45,464 bases of DNA from Rhodospirillaceae bacterium (GCA_002724635.1 PBPM01000113.1:1-45464); one strand, 5' to 3'. Shown: positions 16,107 to 25,652, numbered from the stretch's first letter. A program made the numbers and translations. Notes: generated by a model not told the origin, from the sequence alone.

Positions 16107-17420
16107 CTATTCTGCGGCATCGTTCGCTCCAATGCCGATATTACGACCGGCATAGCGACGCAGGCGCAGGTCGGCCTGCTCCTTATGCCCCCAGAAGCGT
16201 TCGACCTCGCACAGGCGCGAGCAATAATCGCCGACCACGGCACTCGCTTCTTCGGTAATCTGCTGATATGTGCAGGTCTTCATGAACTTGCCGACCCACA
16301 GGCCGCCGGTGTAGCGCGCCGCGCCCTTGGTCGGGAGCGTGTGGTTGGTGCCTATCACCTTGTCACCGTAGGAAACGTTGGTCTCGGGGCCGATAAACAA
16401 CGCACCGAAGTTGGTCATATTGTCGAGGAACCAGCGCGGGTTCTCGGTCAGAATTTCTACATGCTCGTAGGCTAGCCGATCAGCCTCCGCGCGCATCTCC
16501 TCGCGGTCGCCGCACAGGATGATCTGGCCGTAATCCCGCCAAGCCAACGACGCCACATCGGCGGTCGGCAGAATTTTCAACTGCCGCTCGATTTCTCCTG
16601 GGATAGCCTCAGCCAGTTCGCGTGAGGTGGTAATCACGGCCGCCGGCGAGTTGGGCCCGTGTTCCGCTTGTCCGAGAAGGTCAACAACCACCATTTCCAC
16701 GTCTGCGGTCTCATCGGCAACCACAAGAACCTCGGTTGGTCCAGCGAATAGGTCGATTCCAACCTTACCGTAGAGCTGGCGCTTGGCCTCGGCCACATAG
16801 GCGTTGCCCGGGCCGACCAGCATGTCGCAGGGCGCGATCGTCTCAGTACCAATACCCATGGCCGCTACGGCCTGAACCCCACCGAGACAGTAAATTTCAT
16901 CCGCACCGGCAAAATGCATAGCCGCAATGGTTGCGGCATGCGGGCCACCCTCATTCGGAGGCGTGCAAGCAATGACCCGCGGCACGCCCGCAACCTTGGC
17001 GGTCACGATCGACATGTGCGCGGATGCTACCATCGGATACCGCCCGCCCGGCACGTAGCAGCCTACGCTGTTTACCGGAATATTCTTGTGGCCTAGGGTC
17101 ACCCCCGGAAGCGTCTCGACCTCGACATCCTGGAGCGCGTCGCGCTGGATTTGCGCGAAGTTGCGGACCTGGGTTTGGGCGAACTTGATATCCTCGATCG
17201 TCTGCGCCGGCAGCGAACTGATCAGTTCCTGAGTCTGAGCGTCCGAGAGCCGGAAATTATTTGGCGTCCACTTGTCGAACTTCTCCGACAGCTCACTCAC
17301 GGCCGCGTCGCCACGCGTCTTCACGTCGCCGAGAATCCCCTCGACGATGCTGCGTACCTTGGCGTCCGCCTCGTCGCTCGCCTCGGAATCCATCCCCTCT
17401 TTCAGGAACTCGATGGCCAT
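16107..17420 (-). CDS. HisD-like (histidinol dehydrogenase family) NAD-dependent alcohol dehydrogenase
   Basis: The protein of 437 aa has the HisD fold and a complete set of catalytic and zinc residues: Gln251, Glu253 and His254 in GQAEHG, His320 in YEHV, Asp353 and His360 in GDKVIGTNH. The ATG at 17420 is preferred to an upstream start because the protein then begins MAIEFLKEG like its relatives, with AGGAAGAGAGAA before it. No other histidine-biosynthesis gene is near. The sequence style ([37 protein letters not shown]) recalls the catabolic HisD clade that includes HpsN, the sulfopropanediol dehydrogenase often found next to TRAP transporters. It probably oxidises an alcohol to an acid; the substrate is unproven. 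Confidence 0.85.
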   Translation of the reverse strand: MAIEFLKEGMDSEASDEADAKVRSIVEGILGDVKTRGDAAVSELSEKFDKWTPNNFRLSDAQTQELISSLPAQTIEDIKFAQTQVRNFAQIQRDALQDVEVETLPGVTLGHKNIPVNSVGCYVPGGRYPMVASAHMSIVTAKVAGVPRVIACTPPNEGGPHAATIAAMHFAGADEIYCLGGVQAVAAMGIGTETIAPCDMLVGPGNAYVAEAKRQLYGKVGIDLFAGPTEVLVVADETADVEMVVVDLLGQAEHGPNSPAAVITTSRELAEAIPGEIERQLKILPTADVASLAWRDYGQIILCGDREEMRAEADRLAYEHVEILTENPRWFLDNMTNFGALFIGPETNVSYGDKVIGTNHTLPTKGAARYTGGLWVGKFMKTCTYQQITEEASAVVGDYCSRLCEVERFWGHKEQADLRLRRYAGRNIGIGANDAAE

Positions 17421-17521
17421 TTCTCTCTTCCTCGTATGGGTGTGTTTTACGGTGTCATAAAACAGAGCGAGCGGCCCCGGCAACCCCGGCACCGCCCGTT
17501 CCAAACTGTCGAATGCAAATG

Positions 17522-18505
17522 TTACTTGATGGCCTGAGGGTTGATTGGCGAACCGACACCGCGGGTTATCGGTAGCGGCGGGGCGACAAACATGAATTCA
17601 TACACCTTGTCCTCGTCGCAGTCGTTCGTCAAGTCCTTGAGATAGAAGATCTCGCCCATGGTGATACCGATCTGCGGGATCACGATCCAGTGCCATGGCT
17701 GGAAGACGTCATCAGTCTCGTTCGGGATGACCTCGCAACCCCATGTGTCGGCGCAGATCGCGGCGATTTCCATATCGTGCATCCAGTCGCAGGTGTGGAA
17801 CGACACTCCGGGCGCATCGCCGCCCGCATATCCGCCCCCCTCCCCCGCCGCCAGGCAACGCTCCATGTGCCCCGTGCGGTAGATCACGAAGTCGCCGCGC
17901 TTGATCTCAAGCCCCTGCGCCTTGGCGCAAGCGTCCAGGTCATCGGCATCGATCGCCGTACCGTCGTCGAGTGAATCAACGCCGGCCCAGCGCGCAATAT
18001 CGAGCAGTACCCCGCGCCCGACCATCTTATTGCGCATCTTGTGGATCGCGTTCTTCTCGGCACCGTTAGCGCCGACGAGTGTCGCATCGTAGCCATTCCA
18101 CATCTTGTCAGAGTTGAAGACATGGCCGAGTGCATCCCACTGGGTGCCGCACTGCAGCGGCAACGACACCGCATCGTCGGCATACTGGCTCGGATACTTC
18201 TTACCGGGGACCGTCTGTTTGCCCTGAACCGCATCCGTTCCCGTGGCGAGCATTGTGTGAATCGGGTTCCAGCGGCCACCGAACAGTCCGTTCTGCGGTC
18301 CATCACCGTCGAAGTTCAGGCCCAACGCAAAGACCTGTCCCTTCTTGACGAGTTTGGCCGCAGCCTTACGCTCCTCGTCGCCCACATAGTTGATAGTGCC
18401 CCATTCGTCATTCGGACCCCACTTTCCCCAATTCTTGTTACGTTCGGACTTCTCCATGATAAGGTCCATTTCGAAGCGGTGTTTCGGATCGTCGTAACGG
18501 TGCAT
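17522..18505 (-). CDS. Cyclase-family hydrolase (kynurenine formamidase/isatin hydrolase superfamily), copy 1
   Basis: The 327-aa protein belongs to the cyclase superfamily (PF04199), whose members hydrolyse amide or ring bonds at a metal ion. The usual HxGTHxD metal motif reads [11 protein letters not shown] (residues 118-128): both first histidines are glutamine, while Asp and the last His remain. This variant is known from a large uncharacterised subfamily. The ATG at 18505, with AAGGGG upstream, gives a family-like N-terminus; a frame extending to 18631 adds non-homologous residues. It lies 132 bases after its paralogue and 101 bases before hisD, all on the minus strand, and ends with the same [10 protein letters not shown] as the paralogue. 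Confidence 0.88.
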   Translation of the reverse strand: MHRYDDPKHRFEMDLIMEKSERNKNWGKWGPNDEWGTINYVGDEERKAAAKLVKKGQVFALGLNFDGDGPQNGLFGGRWNPIHTMLATGTDAVQGKQTVPGKKYPSQYADDAVSLPLQCGTQWDALGHVFNSDKMWNGYDATLVGANGAEKNAIHKMRNKMVGRGVLLDIARWAGVDSLDDGTAIDADDLDACAKAQGLEIKRGDFVIYRTGHMERCLAAGEGGGYAGGDAPGVSFHTCDWMHDMEIAAICADTWGCEVIPNETDDVFQPWHWIVIPQIGITMGEIFYLKDLTNDCDEDKVYEFMFVAPPLPITRGVGSPINPQAIK

Positions 18506-18637
18506 GGCAGCTTTCCCCTTTGAATTTTCGGTGCGCCCGTCTTGTACGGGCCGAATATTGTTGACAGGACTATAACAAACCGAAGGGGCCACGCTCCAAC
18601 GGAACGTGACCCCCGCAACGCATCTCTCCAATGAAGG

Positions 18638-19654
18638 TTACTTAATCGCCTGCGGGTTGATCGGCGAACCCGTGCCGCGGGTGATAACCAGCGGCGGGGC
18701 GCAAAGGAAGAACTCGTACACGCCATCCTCCGCGCAATCCTCAACGAGCTCCCGCAGATACCAGATCTCGCCATGGACAATCCCGATATGCGGGATCGTC
18801 ACCCAGTGCCAAGGCTGATTCAGACCCGGAACGCTCTTATTGGGACGCACCTCTATACCCCAGGTGTCGGAGCAGATGCCGGCGATCTGCTTCTCGTGAA
18901 TCCAGTCGACGGTCTCGAAGCCCAGACCCGGCGCATCGCCGCCGCCGTAGCCACCCCATTCGCCCTTGTCCAGGCAATCGGCCATCTGACCGGTGTTAAA
19001 GATTACGAAGTCGCCCCGACGCACCTCGACGCCCTGCTTCTTAGCCGTATTCTCGAGGTCATGGATCGTGATCTCATAGCCGTCCGCGAGGCGTTTCTTG
19101 CCCTTGTAGCGAGCGACATCCAGTAGCACGCCGCGGCCGACCATCTTGTTGGCAAACTTTTCGATTCCGTTCTTGTGGGCGCCACGGACATCCACGAGGG
19201 TCGCGTCATATCCGTTCCACATCTTGTCGTCAGTGAAAACGTGCGAGAGCGCATCCCACTGGGTCGCAGCCTGGGTCGGGAGGTTGATGGCATCGTCGGC
19301 ATAACGCATCCCGGCGAGCGGCTCCTGAATTCCCTGCACCGCATCCGTGCCGGTAGCGAGCATCTGGTGCATCGGATTCCAGCGACCGCCAAACAAACCG
19401 TTCTGCGGGCCATTTTCGTCGAGGTTAAGGCCGAGGCGGAACACCTTGCCCTTGCGCACCAGCTTTGCCGCGTTGGCGATGTCTTCCGGAGTGATGTAGT
19501 TCAGAACTCCTAGCTCATCGTCCGGGCCCCACTTGCCCCAGTTCGAGAGCTGTTTGCACTTGCGCATCACGTCCGCTTTGGTGAGCAGCTTCTTGCCCTT
19601 GCGCCCGGTGCTTTTCTTCGCGGCTCGTTTGCGTGCGGTTGCTTTTTTGGCCAT
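18638..19654 (-). CDS. Cyclase-family hydrolase, copy 2, with a basic N-terminal tail
   Basis: This 338-aa paralogue of the downstream gene shares long blocks ([33 protein letters not shown] in near-identical form, and the C-terminus [10 protein letters not shown]), so a tandem duplication is likely. The metal motif is QAATQWDALSH (residues 128-138), again without the two canonical histidines. It carries a Lys/Arg/Ala-rich N-terminal extension of about 24 residues (AKKATARKRAAKKSTGRKGKK) resembling histone-H1-like tails; the other copy lacks it. GAGGG lies before the ATG. As first gene of the minus-strand unit it is divergent from the SDR at 19801. Substrate unknown. Confidence 0.88.
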   Translation of the reverse strand: MAKKATARKRAAKKSTGRKGKKLLTKADVMRKCKQLSNWGKWGPDDELGVLNYITPEDIANAAKLVRKGKVFRLGLNLDENGPQNGLFGGRWNPMHQMLATGTDAVQGIQEPLAGMRYADDAINLPTQAATQWDALSHVFTDDKMWNGYDATLVDVRGAHKNGIEKFANKMVGRGVLLDVARYKGKKRLADGYEITIHDLENTAKKQGVEVRRGDFVIFNTGQMADCLDKGEWGGYGGGDAPGLGFETVDWIHEKQIAGICSDTWGIEVRPNKSVPGLNQPWHWVTIPHIGIVHGEIWYLRELVEDCAEDGVYEFFLCAPPLVITRGTGSPINPQAIK

Positions 19655-19800
19655 GTCGGTCCCTCGCCTTTCCCTGATCTCAAAATCCTGTGCGCCTGCC
19701 GGTCTTACCTATGGCATCGGGCTCGGTTATGGTCGCACCAATTTCGGAATGCAAGCGTGCATTCCTACAGCCACAATCACATCGTGACAGGAAGAATATG

Positions 19801-20580
19801 ATGAGTGTTTCCGAGATCGAAGAGACAAAATCACCCTCACAGCGGCTCGACGGTTTGGTCGCCGTTGTGACCGGTGCGGGCCGTGGCCTCGGGCGAGGCA
19901 TTGCCCTCGCACTTGCGGATGCCGGGGCGGAACTTGTTCTCGTCAGCCGTACCCAGAGCGATCTCGATGAAGTCGCCAAACGCGTTCAGGAGATGGGCGG
20001 AAGCGCCAGCACGATCGTTTGCGATGTTACCAACGCCGCTCAGGTAACCGAACGGATCGAAGGCCTCGAGCGGATAGACATCCTGATGAATAACGCCGGA
20101 GCTAATATTCCCGAACCGTTCGTGGACGTCACCGAGGAACATCTCGACTTCCTGCTGAACATTAACGTGAAGTCGATGTTCCTCGTTGCCCAGGCTGCCG
20201 CGCGACGGATGCTGGCCGGTGGACGCGGCGGTTCGATCATCCACATGTCGTCCCAGATGGGCCATGTGGGCTCACCCAACCGCACCAACTATTGCGCGAC
20301 GAAGCATGCGGTCGAAGGCATGAGCAAGGCGATCGCGGCAGAACTCGCGCCCGAGAACATCCGCTCGAACTGTATCGGCCCAACCTTCATCGAGACGCCG
20401 ATGACCAAACCGATGTTCGAGAATCCAGACTTCAGGGAATTCGTGATGGACCGCATCCTTATGGGCAGGCTCGGTAAGATTTCCGACGTGACCGGCGCGG
20501 TCGTCTTCCTGGCCTCACCCGCCTCGGAACTGATCACCGGCGCGAGCCTGACGATCGATGGCGGCTGGACGGTCGTATAG
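19801..20580 (+). CDS. Short-chain dehydrogenase/reductase (SDR)
   Basis: This 259-aa classical SDR oxidises or reduces an alcohol/ketone with NAD(P). It has TGAGRGLG at residues 24-31, NNAG at 97-100 and catalytic Ser about 151 with Tyr164 and Lys168 (NYCATKHA). The C-terminus ITGASLTIDGGWTVV is typical. Two ATG codons overlap at 19798/19801; I chose the second because AGGAAG is then six bases away. A longer frame upstream is not family-like. It is divergent from the cyclase operon with about 146 bases between, so it may be co-regulated with it and supply a further oxidation step. Confidence 0.9.
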   Translation: MSVSEIEETKSPSQRLDGLVAVVTGAGRGLGRGIALALADAGAELVLVSRTQSDLDEVAKRVQEMGGSASTIVCDVTNAAQVTERIEGLERIDILMNNAGANIPEPFVDVTEEHLDFLLNINVKSMFLVAQAAARRMLAGGRGGSIIHMSSQMGHVGSPNRTNYCATKHAVEGMSKAIAAELAPENIRSNCIGPTFIETPMTKPMFENPDFREFVMDRILMGRLGKISDVTGAVVFLASPASELITGASLTIDGGWTVV

Positions 20581-20702
20581 CTCTCCGGTCCTTTCACGTG
20601 CATTCTTTGCAGATCCCGGCGATGAAGTGTGTGTGTTTTCACGTATCTGTTGCTACCGATTGATCCGGAATTACGGTAATAATTGACCAATCCAACGACT
20701 AA

Positions 20703-20719
20703 GACTTCCGCTGGAAGTC
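20703..20719 (+). promoter_or_regulatory. Hairpin in the leader of the deiodinase-like gene
   Basis: GACTTCC pairs perfectly with GGAAGTC around GCT. It ends six bases before the ribosome binding site AAGGGGGAAAATC of the gene at 20738, so in the mRNA it would stand immediately 5' of the initiation region. It could stabilise the transcript or bind a regulator as a DNA palindrome; no T tract follows, so it is not a terminator. Confidence 0.45.
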
Positions 20720-20737
20720 CGCATAAGGGGGAAAATC

Positions 20738-21463
20738 ATGGGCGCACCCGCACGCGACGAAACGTACAACTATCCGCGTTTCAAGATGAGCAACTACGAG
20801 CTCGGCTATTTCCCGGGCCCAAAGGCCGGCGAGGACGTCAACTATGACTACACGCTGACCGATCTCGACGGCAACGAGGTCAGCCTGGCGGATTACAAGG
20901 GCAAGTGGCTGGTAATCGAGTCCGGCAGCCTGACCTGCCCGATGTATGTCAAGAACGTGAAACCTTACGCCAAGCTGAAAGAGAAATACCCCGACGTCGA
21001 GTGGCTGGTCGTCTATGTCCGTGAGGCGCATCCCGGAGAGAAGGCAAAGCAGGCGACGACGATCGACGAGAAGATTGAGTATGCCAAGCGCAATCGCGAC
21101 GACTACAAGGAAGCGCGCAAGATCATCGTCGACAATGTCGAGGGCAATTGGCACCACGAATGGGGCCTACTGCCAAACACGGTCTATGTCATCAACCCCG
21201 ACGGCAAGGTTATCTACCGTGCCGACTGGTCCTTCGCCCATCATGTCGACCGAGCGCTTCAGAACCGGGACAAGATCAACCCCGACGAGCATATCGCCAT
21301 CATCGGCGCAGCGCCGTGGATCACGATCCCGGTGACGCTCAAGGGTGGCTGGATCGCACTCTACGATATCCTCATCATCTTCCCGAAGGTCTATTACATG
21401 CACTTCAAGCTGGATATTCAGACCTGGTGGGCAAAGCGCAAGGCACGCAAACAGGCGGCCTAG
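20738..21463 (+). CDS. Bacterial iodothyronine deiodinase-family, thioredoxin-fold protein
   Basis: The 241-aa protein has a thioredoxin/peroxiredoxin fold of the T4-deiodinase family. The segment WLVIESGSLTCPMY (Cys67) corresponds to the FGSCTUPPF selenocysteine site of animal deiodinases with Cys in place of Sec (codon TGC, not TGA). VYVREAHPGE (residues 92-101) matches the EAHP motif of the same family. The middle part, WGLLPNTVYVINPDGKVIYRADW, is the thioredoxin cis-proline region. The C-terminal 50 residues contain a hydrophobic stretch (WIALYDILIIFPKVYYM) and a basic tail, possibly membrane-associated. Bacterial members are poorly known; a peroxide or dehalogenation redox role is possible but unproven. 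Confidence 0.75.
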   Translation: MGAPARDETYNYPRFKMSNYELGYFPGPKAGEDVNYDYTLTDLDGNEVSLADYKGKWLVIESGSLTCPMYVKNVKPYAKLKEKYPDVEWLVVYVREAHPGEKAKQATTIDEKIEYAKRNRDDYKEARKIIVDNVEGNWHHEWGLLPNTVYVINPDGKVIYRADWSFAHHVDRALQNRDKINPDEHIAIIGAAPWITIPVTLKGGWIALYDILIIFPKVYYMHFKLDIQTWWAKRKARKQAA

Positions 21464-21483
21464 CCCCACCGCATTTTTCGGTC

Positions 21484-21510
21484 AGGCCGGGCCGGGCGCC
21501 CGGCCTTTTC
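21484..21510. terminator. Terminator between the deiodinase-like and glycerate kinase genes
   Basis: AGGCCGGG pairs with CCCGGCCT around a short GC-rich loop, with TTTT at its 3' end on the plus strand. It sits between two convergent genes and probably ends the plus-strand one; no long A tract supports action in the other direction. Confidence 0.7.
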
Positions 21511-21513
21511 GGT

Positions 21514-22815
21514 TCAGGTGATCAGGATGGCCCTGAAATCATTCACGTTGGTGCGCGTCGGGCCAGTGACCACGAGATCACCAATCGCCGCAAACAAACT
21601 ATACGCATCGTTGCGCGCTAGGACGTCCATCGCCTCGAAGCCGGCGGCGGCGGACCGCTCCAGGCTGTCCGGCGTCACGATCACGCCGGCATTGTCCTCA
21701 ACGCCGTCGATGCCGTCCGTATCACAAGCGATGGCATAAATGCCCGATGCGCCGGCCAGGGCGGCCGCCAGGCTTAGCGCATACTCCGCATTGCGTCCAC
21801 CGCGCCCGTCACCGGTCACCGTCACCGTTGTTTCACCGCCGGACAGTATCAGGATCGGGACCTCGTCGGCGCGTGACCTCTGGAGTTCACGTGCCAGCGC
21901 GGCATGTGCCGCACCCAGATCACGCGCCTCCCCCTCCAGATTGGCACCAAGTGACATCACCGCCAGCCCCGCCTGTCGGGCCGCTCCCTCGGCCGCCACC
22001 AGCATCTCGTCTGGGCGCGCGACGATGACGTTCTCGACATTCCTGAACACGGGATCGTCCGCCTTCGGCGTTTCACCCGAAACGTTATTCAGACGCGATA
22101 CTACCGACGCCGGGACATCGATCCCGTAGCGCACCAGAATCTCCAGCGCGTCATGGCGCGTGGTGGGGTCCGGAACGGTCGGCCCCGAGGCGATGACCGA
22201 GGGATCGTCTCCGGGAACGTCCGAGATCATCAGGCTGACCACGCGCGCGGGGAACGCGCGCAACGCCAACCGCCCTCCCTTGATCGCTGAGAGATGTTTA
22301 CGAACGCAGTTCATCTCGTCGATCGGAGCGCCGCTGCGCAAGAGCGCGCGATTGATCTCCGCTTTCTCTTTATGACCGATGCCCTCCGCCGGCGCGGCGA
22401 GCAGCGCCGAACCACCGCCCGAAACGAGACAGATGAGCAGATCGTCTTCTGCAAGCTCATCCACGAGCGCAAGAATGCGCTGCGCCGCCTCGGCGCCCGC
22501 CGCGTCAGGCACGGGATGCCCGGCTTCGACAATTCCGATGCGCTCGCATGGCACGCCATGAGCGTAGCGCGTGACGACGACCCCCTCCAGGCGCTCGAAC
22601 CACCCTTCCTTGCGTGCCGCATCCTCCACCGCGCGAGCCATGGCGGCGGATGCCTTCCCCGCGCCGACAATCACGACACGCCCCCGGTCGCTCGGAACCG
22701 GGAGGCGCGACGGCACGCATATCGCGGGGTCCGCGGCGGCAATGGCGGCATCGAACAACTCGCGCAGAAGTGCGCGGGCGCCGGGTTCCTTAATGATCAT
22801 ATTCTGGTTGCGCAC
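21514..22815 (-). CDS. Glycerate 2-kinase, type 2 (TtuD/GckA, MOFRL family)
   Basis: The 433-aa protein phosphorylates D-glycerate with ATP to 2-phosphoglycerate, feeding lower glycolysis. Signatures are VVIVGAGKASAAMARAVE near the N-terminus, GHPVPDAAG, LICLVSGGGSALLAAPAEG, the DVPGDDPSVIASGPTVPDPT segment, and the C-terminal MOFRL part SGGETTVTVTGDGRGGRNAEYAL with CDTDGIDGVEDNAG. A GTG start at 22815 has AAGGGG five bases before it; an ATG five codons later is the alternative. It stands alone. With the GhrA-like enzyme elsewhere in the window it could complete a glyoxylate or tartronate-type route, but they are 15 kb apart. Confidence 0.92.
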   Translation of the reverse strand: MRNQNMIIKEPGARALLRELFDAAIAAADPAICVPSRLPVPSDRGRVVIVGAGKASAAMARAVEDAARKEGWFERLEGVVVTRYAHGVPCERIGIVEAGHPVPDAAGAEAAQRILALVDELAEDDLLICLVSGGGSALLAAPAEGIGHKEKAEINRALLRSGAPIDEMNCVRKHLSAIKGGRLALRAFPARVVSLMISDVPGDDPSVIASGPTVPDPTTRHDALEILVRYGIDVPASVVSRLNNVSGETPKADDPVFRNVENVIVARPDEMLVAAEGAARQAGLAVMSLGANLEGEARDLGAAHAALARELQRSRADEVPILILSGGETTVTVTGDGRGGRNAEYALSLAAALAGASGIYAIACDTDGIDGVEDNAGVIVTPDSLERSAAAGFEAMDVLARNDAYSLFAAIGDLVVTGPTRTNVNDFRAILIT

Positions 22816-23036
22816 AGCTGCCCCTTGCGATCACGCGTCAGCCCGATATTATCGCCCACTAAGCCTATCGGCGGCCAAACAAGAAACAAAACCGCACATA
22901 TGCCGTGATGGGGGTTCCGATGAAACCAGCGCCTTTTGGGGGCAGCGGGGTGAACCCGATGTCCGCTCGCACTGGTCGGTTTGGCACCCTCCAATAAACA
23001 ATAAATGTAGCAACCAACATATGAAGGAGCGGAATC

Positions 23037-24248
23037 ATGCAAGGAGCCGACACGGCTTGGATTCTGACTTCGACGGCACTGGTTTTGTTCATGACGCTGC
23101 CCGGCCTAGCCCTGTTCTATGCAGGCCTGGTGCGATCGCAGAACGTGCTGTCGGTTCTCATGAACTGTTTCGCCATCGCGGCGACGGTTTCCATTCTCTG
23201 GTTCGCGGTCGGTTACTCGATCGCATTCGGTGACGGCAATGCCTGGTGGGGCGGACTCGGGAAGTCGTTCCTGTCCGGCGTCGGCATCGACAGCGTGTCG
23301 GGGACCATTCCCGAGACCCTGTTCTTCATGTTCCAGATGACCTTCGCCATCATCACCCCGGCACTTATCGTGGGTGCCTATCCCGAGCGCATACACTTCT
23401 CGTTCGTCATTGCCGTCTCCCTAGTCTGGGTTCTGATCGTCTATGCGCCCGTCGTGCACTGGGTCTGGGGCGGTGGTTTCTTGGCGGAGATGGGCCTGCT
23501 CGACTTCGCCGGCGGCGTTGTCGTTCATGTGACTGCGGGCGTCTCCGCCCTCGTACTGGCGATGATGCTCGGACCGCGGCGGGGTTTCCCCAACGAAGTG
23601 CAGCCACCGCACAACCCGGGGCTGACCATGATCGGTGCGGCCATGCTGTGGGTCGGCTGGTTCGGCTTCAACGCCGGCTCAGCCCTGGCGGCGGACGCGG
23701 CGGCGGGCATGGCCATGACCGTGACCCATATCTCCGCGGCCGCGGGCGCCATCGCTTGGTCGGTGATGGAAATTATCCGCTATCGCAAGGCGAGCCTCGT
23801 AGGTGCGGTGACGGGCATGGTTGCTGGCCTGGCGACGATCACCCCGGCATCCGGCTCGGTCGGCCCCATCGGCGGCCTCGTCCTAGGTCTCGCCGGTGGC
23901 GTCATCTGCTATATGGTCACTCAGGCCGTGAAGCAGCGCTTCAAGATCGATGACTCCCTCGACGTCTTCGCCGTACATGGCATCGGCGGCATGCTGGGTA
24001 CGCTGCTGACGGCTTTCTTCGTCTCGGTAGCCCTCGGAGGGAACGGTCTTGCCGAAGGCATGACAACGGCCAACCAGCTCGGCGTTCAGGCCTTCGGAAT
24101 CATTATCGTCGTAATCTGGTCCGCCATCCTCACCGCCATTATCGTGATGGTGCTGAAGATGTTCCTGACCTTCCGCGTCGACGAGGAGACCGAGGTTCAG
24201 GGGCTCGACCTGGCACTGCATGGGGAGCGCGGCTACCACAATATGTAG
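23037..24248 (+). CDS. amtB: Ammonium transporter AmtB
   Basis: The 403-aa channel protein has eleven expected membrane helices and conducts ammonia/ammonium through the inner membrane. The twin pore histidines are His164 (HVTAG) and His314 (HGIGG), and the periplasmic Phe gate region FMFQMTFAIITPALI and the DFAGGVVVHVTAG signature are intact. Unlike E. coli AmtB, it has no obvious cleaved signal peptide. AAGGAGCG gives a good start site. The PII gene glnK follows 80 bases downstream, the reverse of the usual glnK-amtB order. I could not identify a convincing sigma-54/NtrC promoter in the 221 bases upstream. Confidence 0.96.
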   Translation: MQGADTAWILTSTALVLFMTLPGLALFYAGLVRSQNVLSVLMNCFAIAATVSILWFAVGYSIAFGDGNAWWGGLGKSFLSGVGIDSVSGTIPETLFFMFQMTFAIITPALIVGAYPERIHFSFVIAVSLVWVLIVYAPVVHWVWGGGFLAEMGLLDFAGGVVVHVTAGVSALVLAMMLGPRRGFPNEVQPPHNPGLTMIGAAMLWVGWFGFNAGSALAADAAAGMAMTVTHISAAAGAIAWSVMEIIRYRKASLVGAVTGMVAGLATITPASGSVGPIGGLVLGLAGGVICYMVTQAVKQRFKIDDSLDVFAVHGIGGMLGTLLTAFFVSVALGGNGLAEGMTTANQLGVQAFGIIIVVIWSAILTAIIVMVLKMFLTFRVDEETEVQGLDLALHGERGYHNM

Positions 24249-24271
24249 CCGCCAAACCTCATCGACCCTAA

Positions 24272-24667
<396 letters not shown>

Positions 24668-24677
24668 GCGATCCAGA

Positions 24678-25574
24678 CTAGAGTTCGTCCAGACCCGAGC
24701 GCCGTTCGAGGACCTTTATGGCTGCGGTGAGGTTTTCCTCACCGTAGCCGGCCTCGATTGTGTCCTCGAAAATCTTCAGCATGGCGTGGCCAATCGCCAT
24801 GGGCACGTCGGCATTACCGCCCGCATCGCAAATTAGTCTGGAATCCTTGACCATCTGTTCGGTCGTGAACAACGGCGAGAAATCCCGCGCCTTCAGCGGC
24901 TCCAGATTATACTGAATATAGGGCGACGCCACCGCGCTCACGCCGATAACGTCGAGCATCTGTTCCCAGTCGAGCCCACCCTTGCGGCCGAGGGACAGGG
25001 CTTCGGACAGCACCGCGCCCGTCGTACCAACCAGCAGATTGATCACAAGCTTCAGATAGCGGGCTTGATCATACGCGCCGAGATAGAACTGCTGCGCCCC
25101 CATCGCCGCAAACATATCTGCGCACCTGTCCGCCGCGTCCTTGTCCCCCGACACCATGATAGTGAGCTTCCCCGCCTCCGCCAGCGTAGTGCTGCCCGAC
25201 ACCGGGGCCCGTAGGTATGCTATTCCGGCATCGCTGGCCGCTGCCGCTACCTCCCCGGATATTTCCGGTGAAACCGTGCTCATATCCACATAAATAGCGC
25301 CCGGCGCAAGGCTGGAGAAAATCCCGTCGTCCCCGATCGTAATTGCTCTTAACACGGCGTCGTTCGGGATCATCGAAACAACAATCTCCGCGCCTCCGAC
25401 CGCAGCCTGATTGGAGATTGCGGCCCGCGCACCCGCCGCCACCACGGCATCCACATTGGCCGGAACGGGATCGAAGACAGATAGTTCGGCGCCGGCACCG
25501 ACGAGGCGGCGGCTCATAGGCCCCCCCATCTTGCCGGCACCAATCCAAGCCATTTTGGTTCCCGAGAGGCTCAT
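24678..25574 (-). CDS. 3-hydroxyisobutyrate dehydrogenase-family beta-hydroxyacid dehydrogenase
   Basis: The 298-aa NAD(P)-dependent enzyme oxidises short beta-hydroxyacids or reduces tartronate semialdehyde-type compounds. It has the Rossmann motif GAGKMGGPM (residues 12-20), the substrate-binding APVSGST (123-129) and the catalytic lysine at residue 175 with Asn179 (LKLVINLLVG). GGAG lies before the ATG. The family includes MmsB, GarR and GlxR, which cannot be told apart by eye; the PVSGS form fits either. It lies 78 bases downstream of the intradiol dioxygenase on the same strand, so it may share its transcript and act on a ring-cleavage product's side chain, which is inference. Confidence 0.88.
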   Translation of the reverse strand: MSLSGTKMAWIGAGKMGGPMSRRLVGAGAELSVFDPVPANVDAVVAAGARAAISNQAAVGGAEIVVSMIPNDAVLRAITIGDDGIFSSLAPGAIYVDMSTVSPEISGEVAAAASDAGIAYLRAPVSGSTTLAEAGKLTIMVSGDKDAADRCADMFAAMGAQQFYLGAYDQARYLKLVINLLVGTTGAVLSEALSLGRKGGLDWEQMLDVIGVSAVASPYIQYNLEPLKARDFSPLFTTEQMVKDSRLICDAGGNADVPMAIGHAMLKIFEDTIEAGYGEENLTAAIKVLERRSGLDEL

Positions 25575-25652
25575 ATTGGTTTCTCCAACCCTGAATGCGA
25601 ACCGGCGTCAGTGCAACGGCACAACCCCGGTCAATGTTCATTTTTGCCTTGA

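Noticed and set aside
16107-17420. Biosynthetic histidinol dehydrogenase.
   Set aside because: No other histidine genes are near, the gene lies with cyclases and a TRAP transporter, and its sequence style matches the catabolic clade.
22983-22998. TGGCAC upstream of amtB as a sigma-54 -24 element.
   Set aside because: The required GC at the -12 element is absent at the correct spacing.
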